NCBI GenBank assembly: GCA_031216915.1
Contig: CM062292.1
Coordinates: forward strand, 206,853,262 to 206,917,261
Direction of reading: 5' to 3'
DNA length: 64,000 bases
Source: Pictodentalium vernedei
Lineage: Eukaryota > Mollusca > Scaphopoda > Dentaliida > Dentaliidae
How positions within the stretch are numbered: the stretch's first letter is position 1; each line of letters begins with the position of its first letter. This document shows, one piece after another, positions 50,935 to 61,774 of the stretch. The notes under the pieces were generated by a model, which ran no database searches, was not told the origin of the DNA, and saw only the letters and a program-made list of their open reading frames with translations. Position numbers and translations under genes: made by a program.

Positions 50935-51345
50935 GGGCATCGGAATTTAAACCAAAATGTCGACGGATAGATCCTCACCAGCGGAAACTACGTTGTGTCC
51001 TTGGACAGGACATTTAATCTTGATTGACCACGTAGTGTGTGGTGGCGTATCGATTCTGACCAGCGGTAACCGCGTTGTGTCCTTGGGCAAGGCATTTAGT
51101 CTTGATTGACCACGTGGGGTGTGGTGGCGTGGTCTACTAAGGCGTACTACACGCCTATGGTGCTCATGCTTTAACCGCTTCTAACTCTTTGTGTTGATTT
51201 AGTAAGTTAGAGAGTCTGACAGTTGCTCGCCGCTGTGCGATGGTTCTCCCCGGACATTCCGACTTCCCCATCCGTAAAACTATGTGACCCTCGCTGTTGA
51301 AAGTGCCATTAAGCCCCCACCCCCAAAAATAAAAATAAAAAAACA
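50935..51345 (+). mobile_element. SINE copy (plus) with internal duplication
   Basis: A head beginning TCTAGCATCAGTGGTTAGGG (tRNA-like start, weak) leads to CCGCGTTGTGTCCTTGGGCA, GACAGTTGCTCGCCGCTGTG and TCCGTAAAACTATGTGACCC, ending in an A-rich AAAATAAAAATAAAAAAAC tail. A segment of about 83 bp (CAGCGGAAACTACGTTGTGT...) is duplicated in tandem at about 50979 and 51060. Confidence 0.75.
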
Positions 51346-51894
51346 AGCAAGAACATTTGGAACACCCCACATCCTGTATTACTCATCTTATCAATGGGAA
51401 TTTCATTATTTTCACGATTCAGGGCGACATTCAGATGTGAGCTATAATTTTCATTACCGAGGGTCTAAAAACATGGCCGATAGTATTCAACTTGGATTTT
51501 GTTGCTAAATTCATCGGCATGCCCACAGCTCACCATCCCTCCGCAGTTGCATTGAAATTTCATTTGATGGTTTGGGGCAACATCTAGATACGTGCTATCG
51601 AGTTTCACCGTGTTTCAAGGAACCTTTCGGATTTTTCTAACTGCAAAAAGCAAATTTTTTTGGCACATGTTTCTTCCTATGTCCGTCACCACGTCAACAT
51701 GGTATTTCACTTGTTGGTTTAGTTGACATCCTGACGTGAGCTGTGGAATTTTGACGCAGTGGCAATGCGAGCACTATCCAACCGTGCGGAAGAGGCTTCG
51801 AAATTCGATTCGATTCGAAATCTTCCCGATTATTCGATTCGACTCGATTAGAGTCGAGTCGTGCTGATTCAGAAATTTTGGAACGATCAGTGGC
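51346..51894. other. non-coding stretch before element B
   Basis: No gene is supported. ATTCGA/TCGATT-rich low-complexity DNA (51800-51870) directly precedes the start of element B. Confidence 0.5.
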
Positions 51895-52290
51895 AGTAGT
51901 ATGTCTCGTATGTTTCAGGGATCATTGGCAGGATCTCATGTAACGTCATAGTCAGGTGACCCAGTGGCGCTATGTTGTGTTGTCATGGTAACCCACGTGA
52001 GCGGCCATTTTGTGACGTCATCTCCATAGTGATACGTGGTGTTAGTGCGCATGCGCAGCGCGTGTTGTTAGGGTGGCACGTGTTTCGGTCGTCCATTTTG
52101 TGTACTGGAGGCCGCCATCTTGTTTTCTATGGTAGCACGTGATTGTTATGTTACCCAATTTTTTCTGCAATAAGACGGGGTATGTTCGGAGGGTATGTTC
52201 GATTGTAGAAGAGTAAATCTAATTACCACAAACAACCCGACAATCCTTCCAAATCACCAAAATCCACCCCAAATTACCGAAATTGACTTT
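51895..52290 (+). repeat. left terminal repeat of element B
   Basis: Matches 26455-26845 of element S: AGTAGTATGT end, GATCTCATGTAACGTCATAG, CATGGTAACCCACGTGAGCG, CATAGTGATACGTGGTGT, GGGGTATGTTCGGAGGGTAT and CCGACAATCCTTCCAAATCA. It diverges at about 52275. Further in, the segment CCCAATAAGAGTAGCACGTA-GTGCTATAG is repeated at 52493 and 52591, with a third relative near 52322. Confidence 0.85.
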
Positions 52291-52821
52291 ATTTGATATG
52301 GATTTCCCAATTTATCGGCTTAACACGTAGTGCTATAGTACTGAGAGGGTACCGGGGTGTGTTCCTTTGTGGAAGAGTAATTTTCTGGTTCGGATTTTCC
52401 CAGAATCCTCATTTAATTACCCAAATAAACCCGTCAAGTTGTATTATTTCGAATTCTTTAAGAATCTTTTTTTGGATCCCAAGACGTTTTTCCCCAATAA
52501 GAGTAGCACGTAGTGCTATAGTACCGAGGACGTGTGTTCGATTGAAGTGGAGTAATGTTCCCATTTTTAGAATATACCATGACGTTTTATTTCCCCAATA
52601 AGAGTAGCACGTAGTGCTATAGGACAAATTTACCCAGAATCCTCTGCTTCTACTTGGAACTATATGTTTATAAATTCTTACGCTCTATTTTTAGTAACAT
52701 CCTTAACTCACCCCTAACTAATTGTTAGGGTCTATATTTACCAATTTCTTTAAATGACCCCCCCCCCCCCCAACTACATGATTTTAAATAATAAAATTAA
52801 TGAGGATCGAGATGTTTTTAC

Positions 52822-53028
52822 ACTGACCAATCAGAGCGAAGTTAATCCACCAATCAGATTTCTGTATTCCCATTGTGTTTCTTTCCCATTGACTTCTATA
52901 CTAATTTTCTAAATTTCCCAACTTTAACCTATAATCCTATAGGAAACTAACACAAACGCCCATCGAGAATGAAAATATCGATGAAAAAACGTTGTGACGT
53001 CGTGACGTTTTCAAAAACGTCCGTCACG
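52822..53028 (+). promoter_or_regulatory. CCAAT-containing upstream block of polB
   Basis: About 207 bp: ACTGACCAATCAGAGCGAAG, CATTGTGTTTCTTTCCCATT, CCTATAATCCTATAGGAAAC and an ACGTCCGTCACGTC end. The same block stands before the PC4-like gene at 58838-59044. It contains an NF-Y-type CCAAT box and an inverted CCTATAATCCTATAGG. The polymerase ATG follows 112 bp after it. A role as early-gene promoter is inferred from the paired occurrence. Confidence 0.65.
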
Positions 53029-53139
53029 TCGAAATAAATTCCGGAGAAGAATAACGTCGCGTCATTCTGTTTCGATCCTTCGAACTGAACACATCGCTAG
53101 AGAGTTTTCTATAGCACTTTTGCCTTCGCAAAAAAATTT

Positions 53140-56100
53140 ATGAAGATGGAGTCTGATGCTGCTACTGCCGTTACCAGAACTGATGTTTATGCCTGTGAAG
53201 AGTGTGGGAAGACCTTTACTGCAAGAACGAATCGAGATCGCCATCGCAGAAATACCCATGGAGAGAAGAAGACCCACGATTGCACCAACTGTAACAAGAC
53301 CTTTACGAGGAAAGAGTATCTCCTTGACCATCTGAAGAAATGTTTGAAGACCTATACATGTATGAAATGCGGCCAGGAGTTTAACCAACTACTCCATTTT
53401 AATCGACACAAGAGCGTTGCCCACCGACCAGTTCCTGTACCATCTAAAAGGAAGACTGATGAACCGAAGAGAGGATCACCCAAACAACCACGGACTACGA
53501 CGACCACCCATTATGATGTTGACCCAATTGAGTTTGAAAAGAATATGATGTCTGAAGAAGAGACCGATGAGATGTTGACCGTGTACGAAGATAACTGGGG
53601 TTCTATTAGAACTCGCCACATGATGAACAGAAGAGCCCAGGACCAGTATAACTACCGGATCAACGATATACACCTGAAAATGATGACTGATGAATTGATG
53701 ACTACCATATTTCTGCCACAACAGCTAAGATTTAAAATTAATCTTAGTTTTGGTTTTATCCTGCGACACAATGAAACGAATGAATTGAAGTATTACCATC
53801 CATCACAAAACAACGCCCGGGTACTTGATGTTCCACAACTAGTATGCTGCCAAGAAGACTTTGAAGAATTCCTTGATGATGTCATGGAATGGGCCAAATT
53901 AAAACGACCCAACACAAAATGGCTTGTGGAGAGAGTTACCAACGTCACATTTTATGTGAATAAGCTGAAAGACCACCCAATTGGAATGGTAGAAGATCTT
54001 CCAGATTATATTCTCCAGAACAAAGTAGTAAATGCTTTGGTGAAAGATAGAAATCACCATTTTACCTTCGAAGACAACCTGTGCATTTTCCGCTGTTTAG
54101 CTTTATGGAGCGGTTCCACAACAGACAATTTGAATAATACATCAGATGCCATGTACAACAAGTATACAAAGAAGCCAAAGAATGAATTCCGTGGAGTAAC
54201 TTTAACCGAATTACCTGACTTGGAGAAATGTTTTGAAGTAAATATCCAAGTATATGAACTTGTCAAGAATGATGATGACCAAATTGTTGACGAATTAGTA
54301 CAGAGATCTCACAGAAAGTATGAAGATACCATGTATGTGAACGTTTACAAGAATCATTTTAGCTACATCATCGATATAGACCAATACTGCAAATCCTTTG
54401 AATGCCGCAAATGCGGCAAATTATGGAAAAATGGATTTCTACTCAATCGTCACGAGAAAACCTGTACAGATGAAGTAAATTACCAGTATGTTGGTGGTGT
54501 ATACCATCCTCCCCAGTCCATATTTGATCTGTTAGAAGATGAAGGTATAGAAGTACCCGAAGAGAAGAAGTTTTATCCATACCGTGCAACGTTTGATTTT
54601 GAAAGTTACTTTGTCAAATCCAGTCTACCTGCTGACAGTGATAAACTGATATGGGAAGCAGAACACCGACCATTGAGTGTGAGCATATTTAGTAATGTTC
54701 CAGAATACTAAAAACCGAAATGTTTTATTACAAATGGAAATTCTCAAGAACTTGTTGAAGAAATGATGACATACCTCACAGCTATTTCATCTCATTGCCA
54801 CCAACTGATGCAGACATATCATGCTTGGCCCTTGTTTAAACTCAGACAGAAAATTGATGAAACGCTGGAAGCGGAAGCCAGAGCTACTGGAGAAGATACA
54901 TCCAAGATGCATCCTTTACAAAAATTGGAGAAGAAATTTCAAGACTACCTGCAAGAGATGCCCGTCATCGGATTCATCTCTGGAAAATATGATATGAATG
55001 CAGTCAAGCGTGAACTGATGACGTACCTGAAGAGACAGAATCCACTCAAGTTTGCAGTGAAGAAATCGAATAACTACATGTGCGTCTCGACAGAATCTTT
55101 CAAGTTTGTTGATATTTGCAACTACCTCGCTCCATGATTCAGCTATGACAAGTTTTTGAAAGCATTTGGCTGCTCCGTGACAAAGGGATTTTTACCATAT
55201 GAATGGATCGACAGCTTGAACAAATTGGATCAAGACCACCTACCAGACCATGACGCCTTCTACAGTTCTCTAAAGAAAGAAAATATATCCAATGAAGAAT
55301 ACCAGTACTGCCAGCATGTATGGAACGACCTGGAGATGACAACTTTCCGTGATTTTCTGATCTGGTATAATAACCGAGATGTAAAACCATTCCTTGAAGC
55401 AGTTGACAAGCAGTTTACTTTCTACCAAGAACGCCACATCGACATGTTTAAAGATGGTATCAGTGTTCCGGGCCTCACGTTGAAATACCTGTTCCAGACC
55501 ATGAATGATGACACTTACTTTACATTATTTAACCAGAAGAACAAAGACTTGCATCACTTGGTGAAAGATATTATCGTTGGTGGACCTTCAATTATCTTCA
55601 ACCGATACCACGAGAAAGATGTTACCCGAATCAGAGAAACAAAATATGGCAAAGAAGCAAAACCATGTGGAAGTATTATAGGCTTTGATGCGAATGCATT
55701 ATATCTTTGGTGCCTAATGCAAGAGATGCCAACGGGTTGGAGTATTAGACGTCGTGAAGAAAACCAGTTTAAACCAGAACATCCAATGAAGTATGGTAAA
55801 ATGGCTGAACAATGGTTAGAGTTTTTATCCATGAGAGATGACATCCACATCAGACATCAGTTTAACGGAGCTGAAAAAATGATTGGTCGAAGACAGTTGC
55901 CTGTTGATGGTTGGTGCAAAGAGACACAGACTGTATACCAATTCCATGGCTGCTTCTGGCACGGACATACCTGCATGAAAGATAAGAATGGCCTTCCTAT
56001 CATCCATAATGAAGTCAGAGATAAACCGATGAAAGAACTGCTACAAGACACCCGTACCAATGCAAAGTACATCACCGATTTGGGCTATAAACTTATTGAA

Positions 56101-57436
56101 ATCTGGGAGTGTGAGTGGAGCGAGATGAAGAAGACCGATGCCACACTCAAAGCCTTCCTGAAAGAGAACTGTTCAGACAAAATAGATGGTGCGATGACAG
56201 AGGAAGAAATACTGAACAAAGTGAAGTCTGGTGAACTGTTTGGTTTGGTCAAATGTGATATACATGTACCAGATCACCTGAAAGAGTACTTTGAAGAGAT
56301 GACACCTATCTTCAAGAATACAGATATTTCCATAGATGATATTGGTGAACACATGAAGTCCTTTGCCGAGAAGAATGGAATCATGAAGAAACCCTGTAGA
56401 AGTTTGATCGGAAGCTATGGAGCAGAAGAAATGTTGTTTGCAACCCCTTTACTGCAGTGGTACCTCCAGCATGGTATTTAAGTTGATCACGTCTGTCAAG
56501 TTATCCAATATAAACCAAGAAGATGTTTTGAAAAATTTGGAGATGAAGTATCTGAAGTAAGAAGACAAGGAGATGTTGACCCTGACAAGTCGATCGTTGC
56601 CGACACCATGAAGCTGTTGGGGAAATTCTGGATATGGCAAAACCGTCACCCACAAAGAGAAGCATCGACGTGTGTGCTATTGCGACGACGAAGAAGTTAC
56701 CAAAGCTGTAAATGACATGTCCTTCAGAGCCTTGAATCCATTAGATGAAACATTATATGAAGTCGAACTAAACACGAAGACCAGCAAGTTGGATCTGCCA
56801 CTTCACATCGGATTCTTTGTTTACCAGTATGCGAAACTCCGGAGGGTTCAGTTCTATTATGATGCCATCGATACTTTTATCAGCCGCCAAGATTTCGGAT
56901 ATGCTAAAATGGATACAGATTCTGCATATCTATGTACCTCGTCATCATCCATAGATGAATTAGTGAAACCAGAGAAGAGAGTAGAATTTTACAAAGAGAA
57001 TCACAAGTGGTTTCCATCAGAGTGTTGTGATTTCCACAGAAATGATTATGTGAAAACCAAATTAGAAGGCAAAGAATGGCTGTCACCCTCATGCTGCCAA
57101 GAAAGAAAGCGTTTTGACAGGAGAACTGCAGGCTTGTTCAAGGTAGAATGGCAAGGAACCGGCATTGTTGGACTGTGTAGTAAAACATATTATTGTTTCG
57201 GTGCCACCAATAAATTCAGTTGTAAAGGAATCAGCAAATGCCACAATGATTTGACGAAAGGCAGATATTTGCAAGTTTTGAAGACTCAACAAAGTGGATC
57301 TGGCATCAACCGAGGATTTGTGATGAATGACAACACTATGTATACCTACCAGCAGGGCAGAGATGGACTATCATATTTCTACCTAAAACGAAGAGTTTTA
57401 GAAGATGGAGTTAGCACCATACCACTAGAGATTTAA
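53140..57436 (+). pseudogene. Polinton-type DNA polymerase B with zinc fingers, broken
   Basis: The ATG at 53140 begins an N-terminal region with three C2H2 fingers (CEECGKTF about residue 17, CTNCNKTF 47, CMKCGQEF 74) and a fourth at about 421 (CRKCGKLW). Then Exo I TFDFESYF (484), Exo II ISGKYDMNAV (612), motif A GFDANALYLW (847), a VSR-like insert YQFHGCFWHGHTC (about 933), motif B (about 1158) and motif C KMDTDSAYL (1256). Breaks in frame: TAA at 54709, TGA at 55135, TAA at 56479, and a frameshift near 56620 that cuts motif B. It lacks the endonuclease VII-like insert of the element A polymerase. Confidence 0.92.
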
Positions 57437-57589
57437 AGAAGAAACAATTGAGTGAGTGTCATATTTTTCTACAACTTGAACCAAGTCTAGCTTTTGCCTA
57501 CAAAAAGTTCTATTTAGTTGACCGAAAAATTCCTAAAAATCGAAATGGTTTTTAGGTGGTCTACTCAATCATATTAGGCTCATCAAATT

Positions 57590-57950
57590 TTTAAAGTCCT
57601 TTATGGCATTCTCTAAAGTCCTTTATGGCAGTCCTCATAAAGTGCTGTATGGCATTCTCTAAAGTCCTTTATGACATTCTCTAAAGTCCTTTATGGCAGT
57701 CCTCATAAAGTCCTACATGACAAGTTTTTCTCAAAGTAAAAAGTCCTTTATGGCATTCTCTAAAGTCCTCTATGGCAGTCCTCATAAAGTCCTATATGGC
57801 AAGTTTTTCTCTCAAAGTAAAAAGTCCTTTATGGCATTCTCTAAAGTCCTTTATGGCAGTCGTCATAAAGTCTTTTATGGCAAGTTTTTTCTCTCTAAGT
57901 AAAAAGTCCTATATGGCAGTCTTCAAAAAAAAATTCTAAATGGCAAGTCT
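57590..57950. repeat. AAAGTCCTTTATGGCA tandem array
   Basis: Monomers of about 25 bp on AAAGTCCTTTATGGCA with TTCTC or GTCCTCAT linkers form a higher-order unit of about 97 bp. It lies in the spacer after polB. Short open frames with the peptide KSFMAFSKVLYGS are repeat products. Confidence 0.85.
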
Positions 57951-58039
57951 TACAAGGCAATACATTATTCTGGCGCAAAGATTTTTCAATTTTTTATTTA
58001 TTCTAATACAGAGAGTTTTTTCATCATTATCATCATCAT

Positions 58040-58560
58040 CATCATGTTCCTGATATACTTTAGGTTAACCCTATTGGAAGTGGAGGATACTTCTTTACTT
58101 TTTAGTCTCATTCAAAACTTAGTTTCATTCAAAACTTTTTAGTTCCATTTATTTTTTTTAAAAAAATGTTGATTCATGGTATCTTTTAGGTTACACCTAT
58201 TGGAACCAGATGATACTTCTTTATTCAAAATTTACTTTCATTCAAAACTTTTTAGTTCCATTTATTTTTAAAAAAATGTTGATTCATGGTATCTTTTAGG
58301 TTACACCTATTGGAACCAGATGATACTTCTTTACTTTTTAGTTTCATTCAAAACTTAGTTTCATTCAAAACTTTTTAGTTCCATTTATTTTAAAAAACAT
58401 GTTGATTCATGGTATCTTTTAGGTTACACCTATTGGAACCAGATGATACTTCTTTACTTTTTAGTTTCATTTCATTTTTTTTAAAAGTTGATTCCTGGTG
58501 TCTTTTAGGCTACCCCTATTGTATAACCAAAGGAATAAATCATCATCATCATCATTACTA
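58040..58560. repeat. ~115 bp tandem array flanked by CAT repeats
   Basis: Four to five units with GGTATCTTTTAGGTTACACC, TATTGGAACCAGATGATACT and TTCATTCAAAACTTTTTAG, starting near 58063, 58179, 58291, 58410 and 58497. ATCATCATCATCATCAT runs border it at 58025 and 58540. Confidence 0.85.
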
Positions 58561-58837
58561 AGAAATTCTCTGTTGTGAATATTTGAAAGAAATGAGAAAT
58601 TTTCATGATAGAAAAACTGAATTGCTAAGTTGGACATGTTGTTTTCGTTTTCTTTTTTGATGAACAAAAAAAAATTCCCTCAAAGAGGATACGAACTGTA
58701 GGGGATAGGAATGCACTCGAGCTATTTGACTTATCTCCATTGGACAGAGGTTTGTAGCTTGACCTGTCCCAAGCCAGTATAAAATGCTGAGGGCCATATC
58801 CTACAGTTTAAGGATCAAGATTGCAGTTTGATCGCCA

Positions 58838-59044
58838 AACTGACCAATCAGATCGAAGTTAATCAACCAATGAGATTACTGTGTTCCTATTATGTTTCTT
58901 TCCCATTGACTTCTGTACTAATTTTCTAAATTTTCCAACTTTAACCTATAATCCTATAGGAAACAAACACAAACCCCAACCAAGAATCAAAAACTCAATC
59001 AAAATTTGTTGAACTGGGGTGATGTTTTCAATCACGTCCGTCAA
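58838..59044 (+). promoter_or_regulatory. CCAAT-containing upstream block of PC4-like gene
   Basis: Second copy of the block at 52822-53028: AACTGACCAATCAGATCGAA, TTTCTTTCCCATTGACTTCT, CCTATAATCCTATAGGAAAC and ATCACGTCCGTCA. It is followed by TATATAAG at 59049 and, 62 bp on, by the ATG at 59111. Confidence 0.65.
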
Positions 59045-59110
59045 AGATATATAAGATTAGGCAAAGCATGGACTTGGCATCATTCACGATCGAACCATTG
59101 ACCAGAGAAG

Positions 59111-59840
59111 ATGTTCCGAATTGGCACCAAGCAGACTTATGCTAACGTCACCCAGTACCAGGGTGAACTGAAGATTCATCTCAGAAGATACTTTGAGGGA
59201 AAAGACCAGAAACCTTATCCTATGAAGACTGGTATTGCTCTATCTTTAGAAGAATGGAATGCCTTGAAATCTCAAATAGAAGAAGTACATGCAGCCATCA
59301 AACCCCAACAAACAACTTTAACTGAAGTTCCTGAAGACACTAAACCTACTAACCAAGAAGACTTCAAAAAACCAAATCAAGAACCATCTTTGAAGAAGAA
59401 GATCACAGTGAGAATAACCCAACCACGACCATTGATCGTTGATGAAATTGATAGTGAACTCAGGCAAGTTCGCTTGCAGCATGAACTTTGCTTGGGATAT
59501 GCTCATTATGTCGCAGAGAACACTGACGCTGTAGTGAAAGAAAAATGCTATGGATGTACAGTCGACCACCCAAGTCAGATTCAGCATAATGTATGCCTAA
59601 TGATGTCTGAAGAAGAGAAGATTTTAACATGTTTTAGTGACGCACTTGAAAGAGTTAACAAACAAGAATGATGTTCATCTACTGTGGCACCATAATACTT
59701 CTGGAATGAATCCACCACCAGTACAGAAAGAATATGAAGATATGTTCGAGAAACCTCTCACAAATGAACAGAGATGTTGTATTATGGATTTGGTGATTGA
59801 CTTTATGACCACCAAGAAACCTGTTACAATTGGATTCTAA
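59111..59840 (+). pseudogene. PC4-like ssDNA-binding protein with zinc-type tail
   Basis: The ATG at 59111 opens 186 codons. Residues 1-65 resemble the PC4/Sub1 ssDNA-binding fold: FRIGTKQTYANVTQYQGELK, IHLRRYFEGKD and GIALSLEEWNALKSQIEE. After a Pro/Lys-rich linker comes a Cys/His segment, CYGCTVDHPSQIQHNVC (about residues 146-162). The frame ends at 59671 but a shifted frame (from about 59640) continues with TSGMNPPPVQKEYEDMFEKP and CCIMDLVIDFM to 59840, so one frameshift is likely. A PC4-type protein could act in element transcription or replication. Confidence 0.6.
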
Positions 59841-60073
59841 TTGAAGATGTAAATAGATGTTGTAAATAGATGATTTTTATAAAAAAAAGAAAAGAAAAAA
59901 AAGAAGAAAAAAGTATAAAATGAAGAAACAAGAAAAAAAGGTGGTAATGACGCTTAAGTTATTTGATGTTTATCTTGACAAATATCAAACAAACTTAAAC
60001 TGTCCCCAGCCAGTTAGTCAGAGGGCCAACAATTTTAAATATTTTTTGGATGACGGGTCATATTGACCACCTC

Positions 60074-60160
60074 TCCAAAAGGTGTAAAAGGGGGAGTAGT
60101 CCCCACGTTCAGTGGGGGCCAACGCCCCAAAAGGTATAAAAGGGAAGTAGTACCCACATA
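60074..60160 (+). promoter_or_regulatory. tandemly duplicated TATA promoter before ATPase
   Basis: Two copies of CCAAAAGGTRTAAAAGGGRA with GTAGT-CCCAC after it, at about 60074 and 60126 (52 bp apart). The second TATAAAAGGG (60135) stands 37 bp before the ATPase ATG at 60172; the first has GTAAAAGG. Confidence 0.7.
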
Positions 60161-60171
60161 GAACAACAAAG

Positions 60172-60777
60172 ATGGATCCTCGTTGGAAGCATCCATTCAC
60201 TTGTTTATTGTGTGCTCCCACGGGTAGTGGTAAATCATCCTTTGTAAATCGAGCTATTCAAAACATTCAAAATATTATATCACCTGTTCCAAGTCACATC
60301 ATTTGGTGTTATAGTGAATGGCAACCATCATACAATACTTTACCCCAAGTAGAATTCGTAGAGGGTCTCCCTCAAGAATTAAAATCTGATAGTTTAGTCA
60401 TATAGGATGATCTGATGCTCGATGCAGATGTTCGAGTGTCTAGATTATTTACTAAAGGTAGTCATCGCCGTAACATTAGTGTGATCTACACTGTTCAAAA
60501 TTTATTCAATAAAAATAAAGTCCATAGGACTGTAGCTCTCAATAGTCATTACATGATCTTGTTTAAAAATCCTAGGGATCGTTCTCAGATCTCACACTTG
60601 GCAGCACAGATTTATCCTGGTCATTCCAAGTTTCTGGGAGAAGTTTTTGAAGATGCCACTTCGACACCATATGGTTACCTTTTAATACATCTCAAACAAG
60701 ATACTCCTGAACACATGAGATTAAGAAGTCAAATTTTTCCTGGGGAAACCCAATATGTGTACCTCCGAAAAGTATAA
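60172..60777 (+). pseudogene. genome-packaging ATPase of element B, one TAG
   Basis: The ATG at 60172 gives 201 codons with one in-frame TAG at 60403-60405. Walker A is CAPTGSGKSSFV; Walker B is SLVI-stop-DDLM, so the stop falls directly in front of the catalytic Asp pair. Downstream, SHRRNISVIYTVQNLFNKNK and HYMILFKNPRDRSQI match the A32-like packaging ATPases of Polintons. The stop codon at 60775-60777 is the TAA within the next TATAAAAG box. Confidence 0.88.
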
Positions 60778-60780
60778 AAG
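60773..60780 (+). promoter_or_regulatory. TATA box overlapping ATPase stop codon
   Basis: TATAAAAGGGG; its TAA is the ATPase stop codon. The next ATG is at 60812, 39 bp after the box. Confidence 0.75.
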
Positions 60781-60811
60781 GGGAGCAACAAGTCTGACTC
60801 GAGTCAGAAGC

Positions 60812-61133
60812 ATGTCTGACGTCTCAAGCGCAACATCGCTCTTTCAAGGTTCTTATAAAATCGAAACCCACACTCGTCAAATCCATACTAAAACATGCAG
60901 ACAAAGAATTGATAACTTATTTGTGTGACTGTGCCTCGAATATACTGAAGGGAGCAGTACCTCTGACCAAAGCTCAGAGAACCAAACTCGTCCGTCAGAA
61001 ACAACTAGTGAGGGCAGTGGCAAATAAAGGTACCTCTGACAAAAAGAGGAGACACATCTTGCAGAAAGGGGGATTCTTGGGGGCATTGCTACCTCCTGTA
61101 CTATCGGGTGCTGTTAAAGGTATATTTGGATGA
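60812..61133 (+). pseudogene. small late protein (GGFLGALL family), frameshifted start
   Basis: The ATG at 60812 opens a short frame; from about 60848 the coding frame shifts and reads ADKELITYLCDCASNIL, GAVPLTKAQRTKL, a basic run and KGGFLGALLPPVLSGAVKGI. This family accompanies late genes of Polintons and adintoviruses; its basic-then-hydrophobic end suggests a membrane-active or core protein. It is the same family as the C-terminal halves of the two zinc-finger genes of element S. Its TGA overlaps the next ATG (61130). Confidence 0.75.
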
Positions 61134-61651
61134 TGGAATATGCAAAGAAGATGGCTTTGGTAGAACCAAGGTTATTGGAACGTCTACAAGAGACTCCAAG
61201 ACAACTGAATGAACTGGCTGTTTCATCACTGGATAGAGAAATGAGAGATATTCTTGATGCCACTTTTCTTTCGGCTGATGAAAATATGACTCAATATAAT
61301 CAAATTTTACAAAGATACTTGACATTTCAGCAAAAGGTAATGGCTCCTCGACCAATTAAAGTCGAATTCGAGAAAGATAATAAAGACGAAGACATTTTCG
61401 ATTCTGTACCTATGACAATGAAGAGAAAGGGAAAGTTGTTGTTGAATCGTATTAGAAGTGACCCAAATATATCTTGGAATGAGAAGGGTGAATTAGTCTA
61501 CAAAGATCAAACAGTGGTAGGGTCGAATGTAACAGATCTTCTAAACGATTTACTTAGAAGACGAAAATCTTTCCAACCAAAGGGATGGGAAGTGTTGGCC
61601 GAAGCTTTGAGAGATAGTAACATACCCCAAGAATTAATTGGTCATAATTAG
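61130..61651 (+). CDS. 173-residue conserved virion-type protein
   Basis: An intact frame starting ATGATGGAATATG (61130 or 61133), overlapping the previous stop by ATGA. Blocks: EYAKKMALVEPRLLERLQ, a helical middle with YNQILQRYL, SVPMTMKRKGKLLLNRI, PNISWNEKGELVYKDQTV, GSNVTDLLNDLLRRRKSF and PKGWEVLAEALRDSNIPQEL. This is a well conserved family beside Polinton integrase and ATPase genes in invertebrates; function unknown, presumably structural. Confidence 0.8.
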   Translation: MMEYAKKMALVEPRLLERLQETPRQLNELAVSSLDREMRDILDATFLSADENMTQYNQILQRYLTFQQKVMAPRPIKVEFEKDNKDEDIFDSVPMTMKRKGKLLLNRIRSDPNISWNEKGELVYKDQTVVGSNVTDLLNDLLRRRKSFQPKGWEVLAEALRDSNIPQELIGHN

Positions 61652-61741
61652 AACGTTGGGATTTTATGAAACAGGCACCGATAAAGTCGGAACCAAAACA
61701 ACCAAAGAAAACAGAAACGCCAAAGTGGACCGAAAAAAGGG

Positions 61742-61750
61742 TATAAATAG
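61742..61750 (+). promoter_or_regulatory. TATA box before integrase
   Basis: TATAAATAG, 33 bp ahead of the integrase ATG at 61775. Confidence 0.7.
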
Positions 61751-61774
61751 AGTTGACACTTGAACAAGGCAGTC

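Noticed and set aside
57693..57902. Open frame with repeated SKKSFMAFSKVLYGS.
   Set aside because: Product of the AAAGTCCTTTATGGCA array.
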